Shown: positions 59,933 through 64,000 of the stretch, one piece after another
How positions within the stretch are numbered: position 1 is the first letter of the stretch
Layout: each line of letters starts with the position of its first letter
Assembly: GCA_905215475.1 (NCBI GenBank)
Contig: CAJMPW010000003.1
Location: forward strand, 62,001-126,000
Source of the DNA: CAG-103 sp905215475
Lineage (GTDB): Bacteria > Bacillota > Clostridia > Oscillospirales > Oscillospiraceae
Length of the DNA stretch: 64,000 nt
Reading direction: 5' to 3'
Program-made: the position numbers and the translations under genes
Notes under the pieces: model-generated
Databases searched by the model: none
What the model was told of the DNA's origin: nothing
What the model saw: only the letters and a program-made list of their open reading frames with translations

Positions 59933-60400
59933 ATGCCGAGAGCCAAGGGCGTCAAGCAGGTCGCGGCCAACCGCAAGGCCCTGCATGACTATTTCGTGCT
60001 CGAGCGGTTCGAGGCCGGTGTGGAGCTCTTCGGCACCGAGGTCAAGTCCATCCGCGCGGGCACGGTCAATCTGAAAGATTCGTTCTGCACCGTGAAAAAC
60101 GGGGAGCTGTTTGCCTACGGCATCCACATCAGCCCCTACGAGCACGGCAGCATCTACAACCGCGACCCCGACCGGCCGAAGCGCCTGCTCATGCACCGGC
60201 GGGAGATCACGAAGCTCTATGCCCGCACCAAGCAGGACGGGCTGACGCTCGTGCCGCTGTCGCTGTATTTCAAGGACAGCCGCGTGAAGGTGGAGCTCGG
60301 CCTGTGCAAGGGCAAAAAGCTCTACGACAAGCGCGATGCCGATGCGCAGCGCAGCGCCAAACGCGAGATCGACAGAACGATAAAGGAGAAAAATTACTGA
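59933..60400 (+). CDS. smpB: SsrA-binding protein SmpB
   Basis: 155 aa. Binds tmRNA and carries it to stalled ribosomes. HDYFVLERFEAGVELFGTEVKSIRAGTVNLKDSF near 16-49, GIHISPYEHGS, LLMHRREI, and the basic tail DKRDADAQRSAKREIDR that mimics a codon-anticodon contact. AAGGAGG precedes the ATG. The ssrA RNA is 0.6 kb downstream. Confidence 0.97.
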   Translation: MPRAKGVKQVAANRKALHDYFVLERFEAGVELFGTEVKSIRAGTVNLKDSFCTVKNGELFAYGIHISPYEHGSIYNRDPDRPKRLLMHRREITKLYARTKQDGLTLVPLSLYFKDSRVKVELGLCKGKKLYDKRDADAQRSAKREIDRTIKEKNY

Positions 60401-60921
60401 TGAGCAATCCGATTGTCACCATTGAAATGGAAGACGGCGGCATCATCCGCGCCGAGCTCTACCCAGAGATCGCGCCGAACACCGTGCGCAACTTTATCAG
60501 TCTCGTCAAGAAGGGCTTTTATGACGGTGTGATCTTCCACCGCGTCATCCCCGGCTTCATGATTCAGGGCGGCGACCCGACCGGCACCGGCATGGGCGGC
60601 CCGGGCTACTGCATCGACGGTGAGTTCACGAGCAACGGCTTCAAAAACGACCTCAAACACACGCGCGGCGTGCTGTCCATGGCCCGCGCCATGGATCCGA
60701 ACTCCGCCGGCAGCCAGTTTTTCATCATGCACATGGACGCCCCGCACCTCGACAAGCAGTATGCTGCGTTCGGCAAGGTGACAGAGGGCATGGACGTCGT
60801 CGACGCCATCGCGCGCACTCCGCGCAGTATGTTCAACGACAAGCCCACCCATGAGCAGAAGATGAAGACCGTCACGGTCGAGACCTTCGGTGAGGAATAC
60901 GCCGAGCCGGAGACCTGCTGA
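60400..60921 (+). CDS. Cyclophilin-type peptidyl-prolyl isomerase
   Basis: 173 aa, cytoplasmic (no signal). Accelerates prolyl cis/trans change in folding proteins. Active-site stretches FHRVIPGFMIQGGDPTGTGMGGPGY (~46-70), ARAMDPNSAGSQFFI and AAFGKVTEGMDVVD are complete. Start overlaps the smpB stop by 1 nt (TGATG) with AAAGGAG upstream, so it is coupled to smpB. Confidence 0.95.
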   Translation: MSNPIVTIEMEDGGIIRAELYPEIAPNTVRNFISLVKKGFYDGVIFHRVIPGFMIQGGDPTGTGMGGPGYCIDGEFTSNGFKNDLKHTRGVLSMARAMDPNSAGSQFFIMHMDAPHLDKQYAAFGKVTEGMDVVDAIARTPRSMFNDKPTHEQKMKTVTVETFGEEYAEPETC

Positions 60922-61017
60922 GGGAACAAACACATCGGCAGTTTCGTCTGAAGATCCAGAATGCGTTCCTGCCTGCGCCGCGCTCGCGGTGCAGGCGGCT
61001 GACGCACCTGACATCCT

Positions 61018-61383
61018 GGGGATGTACCGGTTTCGACGGGGGTGTGGAGGCAGGAATAGCGGGCGGCGGCGCCTGACCGCCATAAAACGGGCATCTTATA
61101 AATTAAAGAACAACAACGAAACTGTTCTTCTCGCTGCTTAAATAGCGAGCGTTCCCGCCGGGAGGACCACGGCCCGGCAGCGGAGCGTCGACGAGTGGTG
61201 AACGTGCGCACGCTAAGCTTTGCGCGTGCCATGCATCATGAAGCTACCGGACTGACAGGCTTGCCGGTTTGCCTGTCCTGAAGGGAACGGGGACGTTCGG
61301 CGTCCCGAAAAAACCTGCTGCGCCCGGAGAAGTTCCTGTTTAAGCGCTTTCGGACGGGGGTTCAACTCCCCCCATCTCCACCA
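61018..61383 (+). ncRNA. ssrA: Transfer-messenger RNA
   Basis: The 5' end GGGGATG pairs with the 3' CATCTCC before A-CCA to make the acceptor stem. The conserved 5' GTACCGGTTTCGACGGG and the T-arm GGGGGTTCAACTCCCCC are present. The tag frame ends NNNETVLLAA followed by TAA at 61139-61141; the resume codon is either GCA 61091 or a little downstream. CCA is encoded. Smp-ssrA proximity supports the call. Confidence 0.97.
61377..61383 (+). repeat. Candidate attachment repeat, left copy (tmRNA 3' end)
   Basis: TCCACCA at the tmRNA 3' end, within CCCANNTCCACCA. The same 13-bp pattern with two mismatches recurs at 62733-62745. Confidence 0.4.
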
Positions 61384-61690
61384 AAACGACCCTAGACGAA
61401 CTTAAATCGTCGATGGTCACATCAGAATGGCTGTCCTGTGTATTATACAGGACAGTCATTTTGTCGTCATAGAGGTAAATCCTGTTGACAAAAGTATCCA
61501 CCAGTGCCTGCCGATATTTCAGGTCATTCACATCGCCTTTGCGGAACTGGTTCAAGAAGAACCGCACTTCATTGACCGTGGGCGTAGGGTGGGAGGAAGT
61601 CTCCAAAAGAATCTGCTGTTCCAGCTCGTTGCGTTCCCGTTTCTTCTGGGAGATACGCTCCGCAATACACGCTATTTTTACACTTATATT
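61384..61690 (-). pseudogene. C-terminal remnant of a large serine recombinase
   Basis: The minus-strand frame from about 61690 leftward reads AERISQKKRERNELEQQI..., then PTVNEVRFFLNQFRKGDVNDLKYRQALVDTFVNRIYLYDDKM. This is the C-terminal end typical of large serine recombinases of Firmicute integrative elements. The frame then runs into the tmRNA and gives an artificial tail (GGVEPP). The catalytic N-terminus and zinc/DNA-binding domain are missing; the sequence before ~61690 is unrelated. So this is a broken integrase left at its own attachment site. Confidence 0.75.
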
Positions 61691-61705
61691 TTTATGTGTA
61701 ATCTA

Positions 61706-61734
61706 TTGCGATGCGCCAAAAGATGCTTTATCAT
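61706..61734 (+). promoter_or_regulatory. Promoter of the GIY-YIG gene
   Basis: TTGCGA (61706-61711), 17-nt spacer, TATCAT (61729-61734), 42 nt before the start codon. Confidence 0.6.
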
Positions 61735-61775
61735 GTGGGTATGAATTCAAAAAAACAGAGAGAAGGACGGATACC

Positions 61776-62621
61776 ATGAAATTTCAAGAGCTATTGGCTG
61801 GAAAGCAAATCAACTGGGACAGAGTAAAGCTGATTCGTCACAACCTTACCAAAGAGGAGATAGCCGCCAACTACGAGCGGGGGTATCTGGAATTGTATCA
61901 GTCAGTTCAAAACCATGCGCGGTTTCGGGACTGTGATATGGTCATCAGCTTTTTGGGGACGGAAGGCACGAATGGTGTTTTTCAGGGCTGTTATTGCGTT
62001 GGTGGTTCAAAGCCATATATCCGCACAAAATTCCCAGAAGATTTTGTACCAGATAGCGGCATGACTGAGGAGAAGTCTGTGGTATATGAACTGGTCAAGA
62101 CGGACTTACTTGCTGATATGAAAGACCGCCTTGTGATTGACTGGGGCAAGGGAACGATCAATTGGTGTCAGAACGGAACAACAGAGAAGGAATTGTTGGA
62201 AATCCGCCCTGCCGTGTCTGAAATCAGCTTTACCAGCTATGACAGGGTATTGCTGTCTTTTGAGACGCTCCACAAAATTGTTTACAACAAAGCAGCATAC
62301 AAAGAGTGGGAGGAAAAGCTGTCTGCTGTGGCCGGGGTATATCTCATTACGGATACCAAGACGGGCAAGCACTACGTTGGCTCCGCCAGCGGTGAGCAGG
62401 GCGGCATCTGGGGCCGATGGAGTGAGTATGCCCGGACAAAACACGGTGGCAATAAGCGTCTTAAGGAGCTTATCGCCGCCGATGCTGACTATTGCAATAA
62501 TTTCCAGTATTCCATTTTGGAGGTATTTCCCATCAAGAGGGATAAGCATGAGGTATTGGAGTACGAGCAGTTGTATAAGAAAAAGCTGTGGTCGATTCAG
62601 TTTGGGTTAAATGATAATTAA
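61776..62621 (+). CDS. GIY-YIG nuclease family protein
   Basis: 281 aa. Unknown N-terminal region (~1-185; MKFQELLAGKQINWDRVKLIRHNL start), then a GIY-YIG domain at ~190-281: AGVYLITDTKTGKHYVGSASG (the paired GVY...YVG strands), GIWGRWSEYARTKHGG with the catalytic Arg, and a late Glu in HEVLEYEQLYKKKL. Such two-part proteins are found on mobile elements; the role (DNA cleavage, defence or transfer) is not known. Its AT-rich codon use differs from its neighbours, indicating recent acquisition. AGAAGGA precedes the ATG. Confidence 0.8.
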   Translation: MKFQELLAGKQINWDRVKLIRHNLTKEEIAANYERGYLELYQSVQNHARFRDCDMVISFLGTEGTNGVFQGCYCVGGSKPYIRTKFPEDFVPDSGMTEEKSVVYELVKTDLLADMKDRLVIDWGKGTINWCQNGTTEKELLEIRPAVSEISFTSYDRVLLSFETLHKIVYNKAAYKEWEEKLSAVAGVYLITDTKTGKHYVGSASGEQGGIWGRWSEYARTKHGGNKRLKELIAADADYCNNFQYSILEVFPIKRDKHEVLEYEQLYKKKLWSIQFGLNDN

Positions 62622-62732
62622 AATGGGTTGATATTATCTCTTCATTTGGGTATACTTTCAGTGTATAGATAGTTAACAGTTACATTTAGCAAAAGCCCTC
62701 CTGCAAAACACCACAAGTTCTTATTTGGCCCG

Positions 62733-62745
62733 CCCAGGTCCACCA
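62733..62745 (+). repeat. Candidate attachment repeat, right copy
   Basis: CCCAGGTCCACCA, identical to the tmRNA 3' end CCCATCTCCACCA at 11 of 13 positions, with the last seven bases identical. Confidence 0.4.
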
Positions 62746-62751
62746 TTGCAG

Positions 62752-62788
62752 AGCCAGACGAACCATGCCGGTTCGTCTGGCTTTTTTA
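62752..62788 (+). terminator. Strong terminator, probably the displaced ssrA terminator
   Basis: Perfect 13-bp stem AGCCAGACGAACC/GGTTCGTCTGGCT, loop ATGCC, followed by TTTTTT. Confidence 0.85.
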
Positions 62789-62980
62789 TGCTCGAAGGTC
62801 TGCACGGTCAGTGGTATTTTCGCGCTGTCCGATCCGGATCACGCCGCCCGGTGGGCTTTTTCGCGCAAGGCGAAACCAAGCTGCGTATTTTTCGTCTGAA
62901 TGTACAAGACTCTGTATGGGGCGCGGCGGCAGAATTAAGACTAATTCAGGTGTCATTGACTGTTTTTTTCGCCCAGCCCC

Positions 62981-62989
62981 TGCTATAAT
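62981..62989 (+). promoter_or_regulatory. Extended -10 promoter element before the small ORF/MBOAT pair
   Basis: TGCTATAAT (62981-62989), consensus extended -10, 40 nt before the small ORF; no clear -35 at standard spacing. Confidence 0.55.
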
Positions 62990-63028
62990 GATGCCACAAA
63001 ACGAAGCATCTTTAGGAGAACGGAACAA

Positions 63029-63232
63029 ATGGCAGGTACAAAACCACGGATGACCAAACAGCATACACGCGCGGCAGCACTGCCGGGAAAGCCCTGCTTC
63101 CCGACCGGAGCGACGCGCTCCAAACGCCATCCGGACAGCGGCGCCGCAGGATCTGCAGGCGCTCTTTTCTGCGCCCGTGCGCTTGTGACACAAGCTGCCG
63201 CGGCGTGTAAATACGCGCAGGAGGGCTGCTGA
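63029..63232 (+). CDS. Small hypothetical ORF upstream of the MBOAT gene
   Basis: 67 codons, ATG with AGGAG at 10 nt, ending directly before the MBOAT start. The product is basic and Ala-rich (KPRMTKQHTRAAALPGKP...), with no membrane segment and no recognised family. The good SD and position suggest translation; it may be a leader that couples to the acyltransferase gene. Confidence 0.4.
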   Translation: MAGTKPRMTKQHTRAAALPGKPCFPTGATRSKRHPDSGAAGSAGALFCARALVTQAAAACKYAQEGC

Positions 63233-63233
63233 T

Positions 63234-64000
63234 ATGGAGCTTTCTTCTCTGCTGCTCGCAGGAAAAGGGAGCGCGCTGACCTCCTTCTTCTCGACGGCGT
63301 TTCTCGTCGTGTTCCTGCCGTTTTGTCTCGTGGCGTACAGTCTCGTGCCGCGGCGCGGGAAAAAATACTTCCTGCTCGCCGCCGACTGCGCTTTTTTCTG
63401 GCTGATCAGCGGCAAGCTGCTCGTATATCTGCTCCTGACAGCGCTTTCCATGCACTATTTCGGGCTGTGGCTGGACAAAATACAGTCGGAGACGAAGCTT
63501 CTGCTCGCGCAGACGGAAAAAGCCGAGCGCAAGACCGTGCGCAAGCGGCAGCAGGCCGTGCAGCACCGGATCCTTTTGCTGGCCGTCATTTTGCACATCG
63601 GCGTCCTGTTCGCGCTCAAGTATTCCGGCTTTGCCGCGACGAATGTCAACACGCTCCTTGCACACCTGCACATCCCCGTGCAGCTGGCGATCCCGAAGTA
63701 TGTGATGCCGATCGGCATCTCCTTTTTCACGCTGCAGGCGCTGTCCTACATCGTGGACGTGCAGCGCGGCATCACGAAAGCGGACACGAACCTGCTGCGC
63801 CTGACGCTGTTCATCAGCTTCTTCCCGCAGATCGTGGAAGGCCCGATCTGCCGCTACGACCAGACCGCACAGCAGCTCTGGGACGCAAAGCCGATCACCT
63901 ACGCGAACCTGACGCTCGGTCTGCAGCGCATCGCCTACGGCATGATGAAAAAGGTCGTCATCGCCGACCGGCTCAATCCGCTCGTGAGCAATGTCTTTAA
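63234..64000 (+). CDS. MBOAT family O-acyltransferase (AlgI/DltB-like), 3' partial
   Basis: Frame open from ATG 63234 (AGGAGG 7 nt upstream) to the window end, at least 255 codons. Membrane segments alternate with charged loops. Family stretches: KYFLLAADCAFFW, ALKYSGF, MPIGISFFTLQALSYIVDVQRG, FFPQIVEGPICRYDQ, LQRIAYGMMKKVVIADRL. These proteins O-acylate surface polysaccharides or teichoic acids at the outer membrane face. The catalytic His lies beyond the window. The partner (AlgJ/DltD-like protein) would be expected next. Confidence 0.9.
   Translation, partial: MELSSLLLAGKGSALTSFFSTAFLVVFLPFCLVAYSLVPRRGKKYFLLAADCAFFWLISGKLLVYLLLTALSMHYFGLWLDKIQSETKLLLAQTEKAERKTVRKRQQAVQHRILLLAVILHIGVLFALKYSGFAATNVNTLLAHLHIPVQLAIPKYVMPIGISFFTLQALSYIVDVQRGITKADTNLLRLTLFISFFPQIVEGPICRYDQTAQQLWDAKPITYANLTLGLQRIAYGMMKKVVIADRLNPLVSNVF

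Larger units (their letters stand above)
61384..62745. mobile_element. Remnant of an integrative element inserted in ssrA
   Basis: About 1.36 kb of visibly AT-richer DNA between the tmRNA 3' end and a partly matching repeat before a strong terminator. It holds a broken serine-recombinase 3' end and a GIY-YIG gene. The terminator after the right repeat is probably the original ssrA terminator, pushed away by the insertion. Boundaries are inferred. Confidence 0.55.
62622..63028. other. Intergenic region right of the inserted element
   Basis: About 400 bases. Contains the right candidate repeat (62733-62745), a strong terminator (62752-62788), a stretch with no recognisable gene (62790-62980), and an extended -10 promoter element before the small ORF. 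Confidence 0.6.

Noticed and set aside
61340..61383. Protein tail GGVEPPSES at the end of the recombinase frame
   Set aside because: It is the translation of the reverse complement of the tmRNA 3' end, an artefact of read-through at the attachment site and not a conserved domain.
61431..61455. Perfect 9-bp inverted repeat CTGTCCTGT/ACAGGACAG with 7-nt spacer
   Set aside because: Lies inside the recombinase remnant's coding sequence (Tyr-Asn-Thr-Gln-Asp-Ser stretch), has no T-run on either side, and so is not a convincing terminator or att site.
63323..64000. Long plus-strand frame rich in Arg/Ala at the right edge
   Set aside because: Out-of-frame shadow of the MBOAT gene, which itself has no stop before the window end.

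Overview
The window is high-GC DNA from a spore-forming, anaerobic-type Firmicute. It most resembles the gut Clostridia of the Oscillospirales group. The clues are the sporulation genes yqfC/yqfD/ylbJ and a SpoVB-like flippase, teichoic-acid type genes (tagD, a TagB/TagF-like transferase), pyruvate phosphate dikinase, a butyryl-CoA:acetate-type CoA-transferase, SLH-anchored secreted enzymes and Bacillus-like synteny around era. Lineage below class is inference; no 16S gene is present.

Layout. 1-4.4 kb: polyamine uptake permease (cut by the window edge), a fused permease/binding protein, and a MATE exporter. 4.6-9 kb: cupin, a DUF4279/DUF2812 pair, and ppdK. 9.3-19.2 kb: four paralogous secreted lipases of the Geobacillus/Staphylococcus type, three with SLH cell-wall anchors, interrupted by an amino-acid permease and a pseudouridine synthase. 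19.3-20.8 kb: a TIM-barrel gene divergent from an HTH regulator, with a palindrome between them. 20.9-29.1 kb: a surface-polysaccharide/teichoic-acid locus (two related polymerase/ligase-like proteins, GT2, flippase, TagF-like, TagD, SpoVB-like). 29.2-31 kb: RibU under an FMN riboswitch, a SLOG protein, and HypA. 31.2-35 kb: a large FAD/Fe-S oxidoreductase and an MBL-fold lactonase-like protein. 35-38 kb: metNIQ behind a methionine-rich leader peptide and terminator. 38-44.6 kb: an NMT1/SsuA-type ABC transporter, a polysaccharide deacetylase, and a P-type ATPase behind a probable Mn2+ (yybP-ykoY) riboswitch. 44.6-51.9 kb: a long minus-strand operon yqfC-yqfD-phoH-ybeY-era-yqzL-recO-asparaginase-CoA-transferase. 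52-59.5 kb: ylbJ-like, a split chromate transporter, the murA-walJ-rlmH-DUF2007-phosphoglucomutase operon, and a NUDIX gene. 59.5-61.4 kb: smpB, a cyclophilin and tmRNA. 61.4-62.8 kb: an AT-richer insertion at the tmRNA 3' end, holding a serine-recombinase remnant and a GIY-YIG gene. 63-64 kb: a small ORF and an MBOAT acyltransferase that runs off the window.

The most interesting signal is the 38-codon leader peptide before metNIQ. Nine internal Met codons lie within a 15-codon stretch, followed by mutually exclusive RNA hairpins and an intrinsic terminator. This is the layout of classical ribosome-mediated attenuation, where Firmicutes normally use a T-box or SAM riboswitch. Next in interest are the lipase array, with triad and zinc-site residues intact in all four copies, and the recombinase scar in ssrA.
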